Shown here: positions 52,930 through 62,747 of the stretch, in pieces
Layout: each line of letters opens with the position of its first letter
Numbering within the stretch: the first letter of the stretch is position 1
Assembly (NCBI GenBank): GCA_963921195.1
Contig: OY992537.1
Coordinates: 147,615,841 to 147,679,840, forward strand
Direction of reading: 5' to 3'
Origin: Pegoplata infirma
Taxonomy: Eukaryota; Arthropoda; Insecta; Diptera; Anthomyiidae
DNA length: 64,000 nt
The notes under the pieces: generated by a model
What the model was told of the DNA's origin: nothing
The model's database searches: none
The model's input: the letters and a program-made list of their open reading frames with translations, nothing else
Program-made: the position numbers and the translations under genes

Positions 52930-53807
52930 GCCATTTTTCTCTCCACACTATATAATCTATTCAGTGCCATTTGGTAAGTATCGGGAAATTGCGGAACATT
53001 TTCTTTTCATAGTAGTCTGCATTCGTAGCGGTCATTTATAAATTTTGTGGATTCTTTTAATATGGCTAAAGCCCTTGCATCCTCTTTAGAACACAGCGGC
53101 GTTTTATTTACCTTTACACCAAATGTTTCTATGTCAAAATATTTTTGCATCATGTAGTGCATTTCCTGCAACAAGTCATCATTTTCCTCTTTTTTCGAAC
53201 GACATATTCGAGCAACCCGAGCACGTTGGCTTGACGAAGGATTTTGTCCTGGAAGTGGTCCATACACAATTTCACCCAATCGGGTTTTGGTGATAATGGG
53301 TCCAGAAGCAGTCAGTAGACGAGGAACCTCTAGTGGAACTGTTAAAAATGAATGATACAAACTCAAAATTAATTTTGGCTGAACATTTGTATAATTTCTA
53401 ATTTTAAATTGTGCATTTTCGGCACACTCATGGGATTTTACAAAATTTGTCAGGTGGCAACTCTGTACTGGCAAAGATAAATTCGATGTAATGTAAACAT
53501 TAGAAATGGTAAACGTTTTATCATTTTCTTCAACACCGCTTATAGCCAAGTCGACTTTTTCGGATTTTTGTGCCACGGAATGATCATTTAGCCATTGTAG
53601 TTCTAAAACATCTGGTTTTCCGCGCAAATTCAATTCACGTGCAACATCAATATTCAACATGGAAACGTTAGCTCCGTCATGCACAAAGGCATAGGTTGAG
53701 ACTACCTTATTTTTACCAAAAAGTTTAACTTGTAGTATTTAAAAAAGCACATTATCACTGCTGCCGGCTACATGGCAATTTCTATGTTGTTGTTGCTGTA
53801 CACTGTG
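52930..53807 (-). pseudogene. BEL/Pao pol, protease and start of RT
   Basis: Minus strand: ILQVKLFGKNKVVSTYAFV leads into the protease motif HDGANVSMLN (BEL proteases have D-[DS]-G-A), then PRLLTASGPIITKTRLGEIV, YGPLPGQNPSS, and ARALAILKESTKFINDRYEC of the RT N-terminus. In-frame stops are TAA near 53740 and TGA at 53006-53004, where the family has Trp. The frame ends at the TA-flanked MITE junction (52929). 53741-53807 is the gag/pol join (QQQQ-rich). Confidence 0.85.
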
Positions 53808-53815
53808 GGTAGCAC

Positions 53816-54071
53816 CATAGTGACATAGTAATCCATCGACCGTTTTGTAGATCTGGCATCACCAAATATAATTGGAAAATTCTGGCAATGCCAAACTAAA
53901 GTTCAAACGCAAAGCAAAGAGAGACAAAAAAAAATCTGCATTCTCACTGTAAAACTGGTATCTTTCATCTCGCTCGAATTTCGGTTTGTGATAAAATTTC
54001 GTAAACAATACCATATGGTTTTTGTTTACTACTTTTTCAAACGCCATTTGTTGGACTACTCTATGACTCTG
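53816..54071. mobile_element. 256-bp hAT-like MITE with 8-bp target duplication
   Basis: GGTAGCAC at 53808-53815 and 54072-54079. The ends CATAGTGACATAGTAATCCA and GGACTACTCTATGACTCTG are imperfect inverted copies. It interrupts the 3' part of BEL gag. Confidence 0.85.
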
Positions 54072-54079
54072 GGTAGCAC

Positions 54080-54481
54080 TTGTTTCATCGGAATTTTGTT
54101 TACCATTTGTTTTGTTGTGACTGGCTGTTTGTGTATTTGGGCCTGTGGCCTGGCGGCTGTAGATTTTGTGTAATAAACAATTATGCGGTTTTTGACAATC
54201 GTCGGTGCCACAACGCCTCTTGGTGTGACAGTGATTTAATTGATGACCTTTTTTTAGGCAACCAAAACAGTATTTCAGGTCTTTTATTACATTCCATCGC
54301 TCGTTAATGGTCATATTTAGAAATTTTTCACAATTTTTAATTGAGTCACACTCACCTTGACAGACTGCACAATTGTTGTTGACGGCGACGCCGACGCAGG
54401 CGTATTTTCGAATTGGTGCTACAGTGGAAGCTGGACGGCGGCGATTAGATGCTGTTGGCGCTGATGGCAGGCTATCGCTTA
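54080..54481 (-). pseudogene. BEL/Pao gag, zinc-knuckle region
   Basis: Minus-strand codons include CAVCQGECDSIKNCEKFLNM, LKYCFGCLKKGHQLNHCH and RRCGTDDCQKPHNCLLH. This is the cysteine/histidine-rich RNA-binding module at the C-terminus of BEL gag, preceded by a basic serine/proline segment (SDSLPSAPTASNRRR). It continues from the DUF1759-type region across a 205-bp hairpin MITE. Confidence 0.85.
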
Positions 54482-54686
54482 GAGGGTATTTATACATAGC
54501 CTTTTTTTGCTTGCAATAAAGTCTTGCAACTTTTTTTTGTAGGCAAACGGGGGTGAAAAGCATAGAAGAAGGAAAACAGAATTCGTGATTTTTTTTCTAC
54601 CCCGTTTTCTTTTCACCCCCGTTTGCCAACAAAAAAAAGTTGCAAGACTTTATTGCAAGGAAAAAAAGGCTGTGTATAAATACCGT
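54482..54686. mobile_element. 205-bp hairpin MITE with TTA target duplication
   Basis: TTA at 54479-54481 and 54687-54689. The ends GAGGGTATTTATACATAGCC and GGCTGTGTATAAATACCGTC are inverted. The arms extend through TTGCAATAAAGTCTTGCAAC. The BEL gag frame is in phase once one TTA is counted. PIF/Harbinger-like. Confidence 0.85.
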
Positions 54687-54689
54687 CTT

Positions 54690-55719
54690 ACAATGTTGGC
54701 CAGTCGGCGTAAAGTACCCAACCAATTGTTAAAATCCACAATGGTGGCAGTACGTTCTAACTGCAGAGCTTTTTCTGCCCACTGCATTTGACGAGTCTTT
54801 TGCAATTTTGCGACCAATTCACTTAGCAGTGACGGATTGGAAAGATGATGCGTTCCTTGAGCATTTTGCAAAAAGGTTGTCATGTTGGCAATTTTATTGG
54901 CGAAATTCACAAGGGATTCTAAATTATCGATGGCGAGCGATGGTATTGCGCGTACTTTTTCAATTTGGCTCTTGATAAGCTGTTCTGGACGACCAAATGT
55001 TTCACGAAGAATTTCCATGATGGCGACGACATTTTTGGAACTGGCTAGCAGCGATTCCACTGTTTCTCGAGCACGGCCTATTAGAGCATCTCTAAGGCGT
55101 ATAATGTTATGTAGACTGGAATAACCGAATTCGGCTGTGGTGCTCTTGAAAGCTTCAGAAAAAGTTTGCCACTCTTCTGGAAGACCTGAAAATATAGGAA
55201 GAGGATAAATTTTCTTTTGTGGCTGATATGTAAATTGTTGTTGGCTTGCTGAGCTGTTTAATGACGGCTGTAAGTTTGTGAAGTCGATGCAGACACTTCA
55301 GTGTGGTTTGTTGGTGGCGGTGTTGTAAATGTCGGCTGTATGTTATGCTGCAACGGCGGAATTGGCAGCGACGGCAGCGACGGCTGTGATTCTTATATTT
55401 CTTTTCGCAACTGTTGCGTATTGTTTACAAGCTGAGTTTGCAGTTGCTGTACATTCCTGGCAAACTGCGACTGCATTATTTTCATTTGTCGCTGCATCTC
55501 CAGCATCTGTTTATTAAATTCATTTCTAAACTCACCGAAGTCATTTACGACTTTTGTAGAATTACCGGCTGGTGCTTTAGCTTGCGTTGACTTTGGTGTT
55601 GGCTGGACGACTGGCAGATTTGACGGCGTCTGAGCAGACCCACTAGATAGATCGACTGTCTGAGCATGGCTTGTTGGTGAACCAGTACCTGTTGCACTGG
55701 TTGGCGAATGTTGTGTAGG
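54690..55719 (-). pseudogene. BEL/Pao gag, N-terminal and DUF1759-like core
   Basis: The N-terminal serine/proline/glutamine-rich region (FGEFRNEFNKQMLEMQRQMK, then a coiled-coil-like Q-rich stretch) leads to an in-frame TAA at 55395-55393 and a frameshift near 55270. The conserved core follows: FSGLPEEWQTFSEAFKS, NIIRLRDALIGRARETVES and LVAKLQKTRQMQWAEKAL, the DUF1759 pattern of BEL gag. Broken by mutations and by MITEs on both sides. Confidence 0.8.
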
Positions 55720-55727
55720 CATTTCAC

Positions 55728-56124
55728 CAGTGACGGTCCGTGAAGTTGTCACTGGGTGTTCTCTAATTTATAAAAACAGAAAATTTAAGTATAAAATTCA
55801 TGTTTTCATGGACCTAACGCATTCCCGAGATAGGTAAAGATGGGATGTTACTAGTTTTGTACATTTTTTAATGAGATGCAGCCTAAATTCTATTTTATTG
55901 TCATTTTGTTGCCTCACCACATCGACAATTAACAAAAAGCATTATTTCGCAAATAAATGGAGTACAAAAATTAATTTTGGATGCATGTCAATAAAAAAAA
56001 TTAAAACTGAGGCTTTGTCTATCACGGGAACGTGTTACGTCCAGAAAAACATATTTTATATACATAAATTTTATATTTTAAATAAGTAGAGAACACCCAG
56101 TGACAACTTCACGGACCGTCACTG
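55728..56124. mobile_element. 397-bp hAT MITE with 8-bp target duplication
   Basis: CATTTCAC at 55720-55727 and 56125-56132. The TIRs are CAGTGACGGTCCGTGAAG... and the exact inverse ending CCGTCACTG, about 37 bases each. CAGTG ends with 8-bp TSDs are typical of hAT. The ATG at 55752 that appears to start a gag frame belongs to this MITE, not to gag. Confidence 0.9.
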
Positions 56125-56132
56125 CATTTCAC

Positions 56133-56217
56133 AAATAAAAGAATCAAAACGGACGGGTGGAATTCCTTGGGTTGTTCGTTGGCTTTTTCTTCTCGGCGTT
56201 TCTTGGTTTTGTGACAT
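56133..56217 (-). pseudogene. BEL/Pao gag, true start
   Basis: The minus-strand ATG at 56217 begins MSQNQETPRRKSQRTTQG and reads through to the TSD of the hAT MITE in the frame used beyond it (EMPTQHS...). It is therefore the likely gag initiator. Upstream (56218-56319) is a short leader with TAATACAAATTT repeated in inverse at 56281 and 56313. No convincing primer-binding site was found. Confidence 0.7.
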
Positions 56218-56319
56218 AAAACCGGCAATTACTAAGGTGTGATAAGAAGGAAATTTAAACAAACCAATATCCAACTGACGTAATACAAATTTGACATAAA
56301 TTCGTGGCAGAATAAATTT

Positions 56320-56939
56320 GTATTACACTCCGATCAAAGATTAAAAATGTGCCTTTTTTGTGTTCTGTCCATGAATAAACATACCAACTGGTTATCCGAT
56401 GATTATTTAATTTCCAGGCGGCAAACAAAATAGTAAATTAAAAAACCATATATTTAAAATGTGTGTAGTATGTGTTGTTTATTCTCTAATATAAATAAAA
56501 AATATATAAAATAATTACAATGATTGTTTTATATGTAAAAGGTAAGTAAAATATAAATATTAAAGAATTTAAATAAATGATTTTTAATACAATAAAATAA
56601 ATGGATGTTAATTTGTGCTGTAGCACACTTATACTGTATACAGACTAGCGTGATTTTAAAATCACTATGTGATTTTCCTTTGAACAAAATCACATAGTGA
56701 TTTACAAAATCATCTCAGATTGTACTAGCATAAAGAAAAATTGCAAAATCATCTCAACTTACCATGGTAAGTTCTTGTAGTGTGAATATGGCCTTACTTG
56801 TTTTCTTCGGAACAATTGACACAAATAAGTTACAATAATTGGCCTGATGGGCCTTATATATGGATGTAAAAATATTTAACAAACACAAATACATGGACCA
56901 AAAAAATATATATAACGAATATAAAAACATAAATTTTTC
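56320..56939 (-). repeat. BEL LTR (minus strand), interrupted by a MITE
   Basis: Starts TGTTTTTATATTCG at 56939, next to a purine run (GAGAAGGGGAAAAA), and matches the LTR at 36881-37177. The downstream end is placed near 56320 (…GGAGTGTAATACA), with gag following. About 460 bases without the MITE. Low certainty for the 3' boundary. Confidence 0.6.
56632..56793. mobile_element. 162-bp MITE in the BEL LTR, TTA target duplication
   Basis: TTA at 56629-56631 and 56794-56796. The sister LTR near 37040 shows the empty site GCACACTTACTTG. The ends TACTGTATACAGACTAG and TAGTGTGAATATGGCC are loosely inverted. The inner arms AAAATCACTATGTGATTTTC are strongly palindromic. PIF/Harbinger-like. Confidence 0.85.
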
Positions 56940-56949
56940 CCCTTCTCAA

Positions 56950-57035
56950 TTGGCGGTCTGCTTTTGTTGTTGCTGATTGAATGGCGATGCTTGAACTAAC
57001 TCAGCGTTGCATACAGTAGAGATACCATCACCAAC
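56950..57035 (-). pseudogene. BEL/Pao pol last ~28 codons
   Basis: Same sequence as the end of the 37194-37462 fragment (NAELVQASPFNQQQQKQTAN, TGA). It sits directly upstream of the LTR in minus orientation, giving the order pol end - LTR - gag. Confidence 0.75.
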
Positions 57036-57046
57036 ATGAACCAACT

Positions 57047-57893
57047 ATACTGATTATTCAACGATATCAACATTATTTTTTGTTGAATACGGCATTATTC
57101 TGTAAAACTTGATCTACAATGGGTTTACTAATTTTTCTACTAAGATATTTCTATGAGTGTAATCACGTAAAATGATTGCCGACAGCAAAACAACAGCGAA
57201 ATACATCACATTCCAAGGAAACAAAAAATATCATCTAAAAAACAAAATAAGTTTATGTGAAAATAATGAGTTAATGAAAACCACGACAAAATATTGTGAA
57301 AATATTCAATTAAATAAAATAACATTTACAACACAAATAAGAATTCATTTTAATAAATAAAATTGCATGAATATACGAAACAAAACAAGTATGATTAACA
57401 AAAATACGAATAGAACCAACAAAAATACGAGTTAATCAGCTTTTACAAAAACTGACAACAATTAATGTTGAAATCAACATAAATATTTGTATGGTCAAAA
57501 TCAACAATGGTTTCTGTTGAATTTACAACGATTTTCTTTGGGAATACAATGATTTTTGGTTGAGTGTACCAAATTCACATTCATTTTTTAAATCATTGTT
57601 GATTTTGACCCTACAAATATTTATGTTGATTTCAATAAAAATTGTTGTCAGTTTTTGTAAAAGTTGATCAACTCGTTTTTTTGTTAATCAACTCGTATTT
57701 TATGTAAATTCAACTCATATTTTTTTAATATAAGAAATTTTATTAATAAAAAAAAAACTTGTTTTTATTTGTAAATATTATTTTATTAATCATAAATCAC
57801 AATATTTTTGTATTATCGCCGGCTTTTTATGCTGAAATATTTGAAGATTTTCACAAAGATTTTCACACACACTTCGTTTATTCATGTTATGCA
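57047..57893. mobile_element. Three rearranged pieces of the CACTCAACC/CACTCATAG MITE family
   Basis: 57047-57159 is the right-hand end (…CTAAGATATTTCTATGAGTG + TA). ~57390-57566 is the left-hand end in inverse (…GATTTTTGGTTGAGTG + TA). ~57595-57893 is an internal segment in plus sense lacking the first ~50 bases. The intervening 57162-57390 has an open 62-codon frame with no recognisable domain. Confidence 0.7.
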
Positions 57894-58190
57894 CCAAGGT
57901 AGATTTATACAAGGTAAGATCCAATAACCTCTCTTTTTCTCCATAGTAAGTTTTTTGACAAATTTAAAAACAATAATATTTACGAATTTTCAAAACGAAA
58001 TAAAAATATTTTGTTCGACATAAATGACTTGAGTTTACACTACACTTTTTATGCTTAAAAATATTTTATTTTTTTTTTTTTAATTTTTGTCGTGGAAAAT
58101 AAAAGAATTTCGTTTGAATTTCAATACTTTTTTATAATTTAGTTGTTTTCTAAAATTTTAAAGTCTTTAAAAGCGTTTAATGGGTTAATG
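57894..58190. other. Non-coding stretch, nothing recognised
   Basis: AT-rich spacer between MITE debris and the second BEL LTR. No gene or repeat identified. Confidence 0.4.
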
Positions 58191-58726
58191 TGTGCACTGA
58201 ACATTTAAGTAGTGTTTAAGGACGACCTTAAATAAAACACGGTTCGGATTTTGTTTTTGTGTTTTTCTTATTTTAGTTTTATTTTAAATTTAAATGTTTT
58301 TTTTTTTTTAGTTTTTAGTTAACAAAATTAATGTTTTTATAATAAATTTAAAACTTGGTTTTGTTAGTAAAATATGGGGTCACAATTTGTTTTTGTTCAC
58401 TGTACAATTTCTATTTAAATGTTTGTAGTTGTTAATTTTAAACTTTCTTGATTTTGTCTTTACTGTTTAATGTTAGAAACTAGAGTGGTTGTTAATAATT
58501 TTAGAATTGAGTATTGATGCTTGCTAGCATCAATATGAATTTTAATGTACCAACAACAATACTAATAATTTGACAAACAAAGAGATTAGTGAAAGGGAAT
58601 ATGCAACTAAAATGCATTGATTTGATGGTACCGCTATATACGTGGGTCGGCTCATCAGTTTATGGGCTGTTGGTACGTAGGTAGTACAATAAGTTTAGGG
58701 TCATCTCTAAACATTCTCCCCCCCAT
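58191..58726 (-). repeat. Polypurine tract and probable 3' LTR of the second BEL-like element
   Basis: On the minus strand GGGGGGGAGAA (58724-58714) is followed by TGTTTAGAGATGACCC at 58713, a typical BEL tract-LTR junction. The LTR may end with CAGTGCACACA at 58191 (523 bases). A TATATAGCGGTACC stretch lies near 58630. The far end is uncertain because no second copy is in the window. Confidence 0.6.
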
Positions 58727-59151
58727 AACTCGGTGTAATATATCATGGCTTGACTTTTATTCTGCGTTGTTGTTCTTGCGTCGATGATGATTTTTGACTG
58801 GTATATGTCTCTGATCATTTCGTGGATGAATAAAATTTTCTGAGCGATGGGTCAGGGTCAAATGATACTTTTTGAAGTTTGTTGTTGAACTCAATTGTTA
58901 TTGATTGGCATCCAAACTCGATGGCAAATTTTGTGTGGGTGAATCGGAGCAACTATTTTGATGTGACAACTTAGTAGCGTAAGCACACAATGGAGGCGAT
59001 AGTCGTCAGATAATTGTTACAGATGCCATTCGAGTAATTTGCTGGCTTTGGTTACGAGGTTTGGATGCCTGTAAATAAAAATAAAATTAGAAAATGTTGC
59101 GAACTAAGCGGTGTAGATTTATTTTATTTTGAAACAAATCTACGAAATTTC
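58727..59151 (-). other. 3' region of the second BEL-like element, no clear frame
   Basis: Minus-strand sequence between the last open frame and the polypurine tract. TTTATTTACAG near 59070 resembles a 3' splice site. Short stretches such as EQQRRIKVKP near 58760 recall BEL pol ends, but stops intervene. Confidence 0.4.
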
Positions 59152-59632
59152 TTAAAATGAGTCTTGATACGACAGCATTTTTTTGTCAATGGTGAATTTC
59201 GTTTTCACCCAGTTCCGTTTGTAGGATGGCAATTGTTTGTTGTGTCTGGGTACGACATTGTTGATGTTGAAATCTTCTTGGCTATCCAATTTATATCCGC
59301 GATGATGCTCGGTCAGATATTTTGATTTACATCTGTAGCAAAATGAATTGTTGAAAATTTTGAGGTGAATCGAACAGTTGACTAGGGTCAGATTTTTATG
59401 TGTTGAATCTGGATCAGCTGGAGTCAGTAGCAAGATGCCGATAAAGTTGACGAGGGTCGGGTCGTAAAGGTCATCACTAGCAGAACTTGAGGATCGATCG
59501 TTGAAACAGAATTCTCTTTGGGTCAAAATCGGTGGCAGCTTTTGAAAAATTAATTCCATATTTGGTACGATTTCTTTCAAGGAATTGTTGAGTGAGTTTA
59601 CAGCTCCATCCCAAACTTGTGTTTTAAGTGTA
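59152..59632 (-). pseudogene. Second BEL-like element, C-terminal open frame segment
   Basis: Continues the 61210-62507 frame beyond a foldback insertion (one copy of CCAAGGGT keeps phase). About 160 codons, TQVWDGAVNSLNN...KMLSYQDSF, ending at TAG/TAA near 59152. I see no named motif: no integrase DDE or zinc residues except a CYRCKSKYLTEHH pattern that could be a metal site. Its openness next to recognisable BEL pol suggests a shortened or rearranged pol tail. Confidence 0.5.
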
Positions 59633-59640
59633 CCAAGGGT

Positions 59641-61201
59641 CAAGGATGCTACACCTCTATAAGGATGATTAAAAGTTGGAATAAGTTTAAAAATTATTCT
59701 TTATCCCACTTTTTATTCCATTTTTTTATTCTTTATTCCATTTTTTTATTCCGTTTTTGTTAACACTTGCATTCCCGAAATTATCCCAGGGAATAATTAT
59801 TCCAGGGGATAATTATCCCAGGGAATAATTATTCCAAGGTATAATTATTCCAGGGAATAATTATTCCAGAGGATAATTATTCCATTTTTTGATGCTATTT
59901 TTTTATGTTAAAAAAAAACTAACAATTTTATGAATTTTTTTGATGCATTTTTTATGCTTAATTTTTCTTTAAAATTCACAGAAAAAACTTAAGAAAATTT
60001 TAACTATTAGGAACAAATGCCTACAAAAAATTAAGGAATTAGTTCTATGCATGTTTTTGATGCATTTTTTTATGCTTAATTTTTCTTAAAAATTCACAAA
60101 AAAACTTAAGAAAAATTTAACTATTAGGAACAAATGCCTAAAAAAAATTAAGGAATTAATTTTATGCATTTTTTTGATGCATTTTTTATATAGTTACATT
60201 GTTTATTGCGAAAAATGAGTCGATAAAACGATATAAAAACTTATAAAATTTGATCAAATCTCATCAAATTTGATGTAATTTTAATATAATTTTGTATAGT
60301 TATATGCGAAAATTGGACCCTTTTTGTATAAAATTGATGCAATTATATTAAATTAAATATATTTATATATAAGCAAAAAAAATTTCCCCCAAAAAACGAA
60401 AAAAAAAAATTGAAAAAAAAAATTGTTTCCAGGACTTAAAAATTTTCAAAAATATTTTTAGGACTTTGAAAATTTAAAAAAAAAATCTGGACATAGAAAA
60501 TTTTTTAATTTTTTAAGTTTTGTTTGGAAATTTTAAGAAAAAAATTAGAAAAACAAAAACAAAGTGAAACCAGGGTTTGTACATTAATTTTTTAAAATTT
60601 TAAATCCAATTCGTTTAGTTTTTTTGTAATTTGTTATTTTTTTCGTAATTTCTTAATATTTTTTTATTGAAATTTAAAAAAAAAATGTAATTCCTTAATT
60701 TCTTGTAGGCATTTGTTCCTAATAGTTAAATTTTTCTTAAGTTTTTTTGTGAATTTTTAAGAAAAATTAAGCATACAAAAAATGCATCAAAAAAAAGCAT
60801 CAAAAAATGCATAAAATTAATTCTTTAATTTTTTGTAGGCATTTGCTCCTAATAGTTAAATTTTTCTTAAGTTTTTTCTGTGAATTTTTAAGAAAAATTA
60901 AGCATAAAAAATTGCATCAAAAAAATGCATAAAATTGTAAAATTTTTTTTTACATAAGAAAATAGCATCAAAAAATGGAATAATTTTCCTCTGGAATAAT
61001 TATTCCCTGGGATAATTATCCCCTGGAATAATTATTCCCTGGGATAATTTCGGGAATGCAAGTGTTAACAAAAACGGAATAAAAAAATGGAATAAAGAAT
61101 AAAAAAAATGGAATAAAAAAATGGAATAAAAAGTGGGATAAAGAATAATTTTAAAACTTATTCCAACTTTTAATCATCCTTATAGAGGTGTAGCATCCTT
61201 G
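59641..61201. mobile_element. 1.56-kb foldback element with 8-bp target duplication
   Basis: CCAAGGGT at 59633-59640 and 61202-61209. The ends CAAGGATGCTACACCTC and GAGGTGTAGCATCCTTG are exact inverses, and the arms remain complementary for ~550 bases. Near 59790-59880 and 60965-61045 are runs of GGGATAATTATCCC-like palindromes. An AAAATTAAGCATAAAAA-type block is repeated twice in each arm. Non-coding. hAT-like by TSD. Confidence 0.9.
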
Positions 61202-61209
61202 CCAAGGGT

Positions 61210-62507
61210 AACTAATTTGAGTTGATGATTTGGACGAGTTAGCTGATTTTGATGACAGTAACTAAGTTCTAGTCGATCCTTTTTTAATTCTGTAGCCCCA
61301 ACGACGGTTATCACATTTGTATAAATGACAACTGGGCAGGCACGTCTTCTCGTTAGTTGAGAAAAAATAGTGTAACGCACTGTAGTTCGTTTGAGTTTAT
61401 CGGGCAAGTTATCGCTGTGAGTGTCAGTTTGTTGAATTTTCACAGATTTTTTATCGGATATTATTTGACGATGAGTTTGTGCAGCTGGTTTAAAAACTGG
61501 ATTCAAAGGGTCCTCAAAATAATTTGTAAGAGCTTTTACACGTTTGTGCTGAAGTGATGTGTTTTTGAGATACGTTGATAATCCCAATTGATTTTTTGAT
61601 GATTTTTGAAGATATGTTCTTTTGTCTAAGAACGGGGTGACATGAATTCCAAAAATCGTAGTTGTAAATTTGTAATCCACTATAGGATTTTCTTCGGTTT
61701 TGCGAAACAATATTCGCTTATATTTAAAATGGGTCGGGTCGATATGTTTTGGTCGATGCGTTGTGTAAGCGTCGGAATTGTGAACAAATCGGTTGAGTCT
61801 CCACTTCAGCACTAACTTTTGTTGAAGTTCGGGTCCTGGGTATAAATCGTGGAAAGTCTTCTTGATAGCAGACAGACTATCGGCGTTAAAAGACCCACGA
61901 TACTTTGTGGTCAACCAGAGTGGTTTTACTACTGCGTGATGCGGCGAGTAATAATTTGTAGCCTGATTTATGTCCAGGGGAGAAACATCCTTTATGGGTC
62001 CCATTTTAAAAGGTTTTGAATTTACCTGAATACTTTGGGTCGTGAAATCAGGTTTTGCGTCGAGTTGTTTCCTCATTTTCACAATGTGAGGCTCGGTTTT
62101 GCTGAGAGAAGTTCCAGTTTCTTCTCTATTTTTTAAGGGTAGGGTAACAATATACCTCCCAGAGTTGATGATATGTGTTGTGGAGTCGAATTTTTTGGAC
62201 CCCAAAACCTTTTTTGGGGTTTTCTCCACCGCCCAAGAGTGTGTTAAGATTCTATTGTTTAGTTGAGTCGATTTCCAAATTTGTCCCCCCACAATCAAGC
62301 CAAATGCTGTATTTTGCGTCAAAAGGGATTGAGGTGTTTGGATATCTGGTCCCCCCACAATCAATCCAAATGCTGTTTTTTGTGTCAAAAGGGATACAAT
62401 AGATCGAGACGGTGTTTCAAGGGAGTAATGCAAAGGACTTCGACAAATACGAGGGTCTGAAGGTTCAAATTTATCAGTCTCATATAGTTTTTGTGAGTCC
62501 AATGTTA
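61210..62507 (-). pseudogene. Second BEL-like element, shortened pol open frame
   Basis: The minus-strand frame is open for over 430 codons. BEL RT signatures appear in order: TAFGLIVGG (twice), SGRYIVTLPLKN, TNYYSPHHAVVKP, LYPGPELQQKLVLKWRLNRF, and YKRILFRKTEENPIVDYKF leading to FGIHVTPFLDKRTYLQ. Segments between them, including the canonical KMYR and YVDD blocks, are missing or unrecognisable, so it is not a complete polymerase. The first ~13 residues of the open frame come from a small MITE. The C-terminal third (TNVITVVGATELKKDRLELS) is not identified. It is open despite lacking catalytic blocks, which is unusual for random decay. Confidence 0.65.
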
Positions 62508-62747
62508 GTGGTGTTTTTGTCGAACTTTGCATAAAATTTTCATACAAATTTAAGCGTATATACGCTAACCTAAAATGAAAAATTGTAATTTTATTAAATA
62601 TAAGTCAATAAAATAGTGTTTTTAGCTTCGGAATAGTTTCATAAGTGCCTAATTGTTAAACATTGCCAATTTCACTTCTTAGCTAAGCGTGTATAGTGAG
62701 TTTGAGCTAAGCGTATATAGTCATAAGTTCGACAAAAAAACCACAGT
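62508..62747. mobile_element. Small TIR element between the gag-like and pol-like frames
   Basis: GGTGTTTTTGTCGAACTT near 62512 faces AAGTTCGACAAAAAAACCAC near 62726. AGCGTATATACGCT is an inner palindrome, and GCTAAGCGTGTATAGT and GCTAAGCGTATATAGT repeat at 62683-62720. No TSD could be fixed, so the ends are approximate. Confidence 0.5.

Noticed and set aside
55728..55752. Gag start at the ATG at 55752
   Set aside because: This ATG and the following ~9 codons lie in the hAT MITE TIR. The gag frame continues across the 8-bp duplication to an ATG at 56217.
61357..62460. Plus-strand frames of 65-75 aa opposite the BEL-like pol
   Set aside because: Shadows of the minus-strand open frame; the SPHNQ(A/S)KCC repeats mirror the duplicated minus-strand motif.
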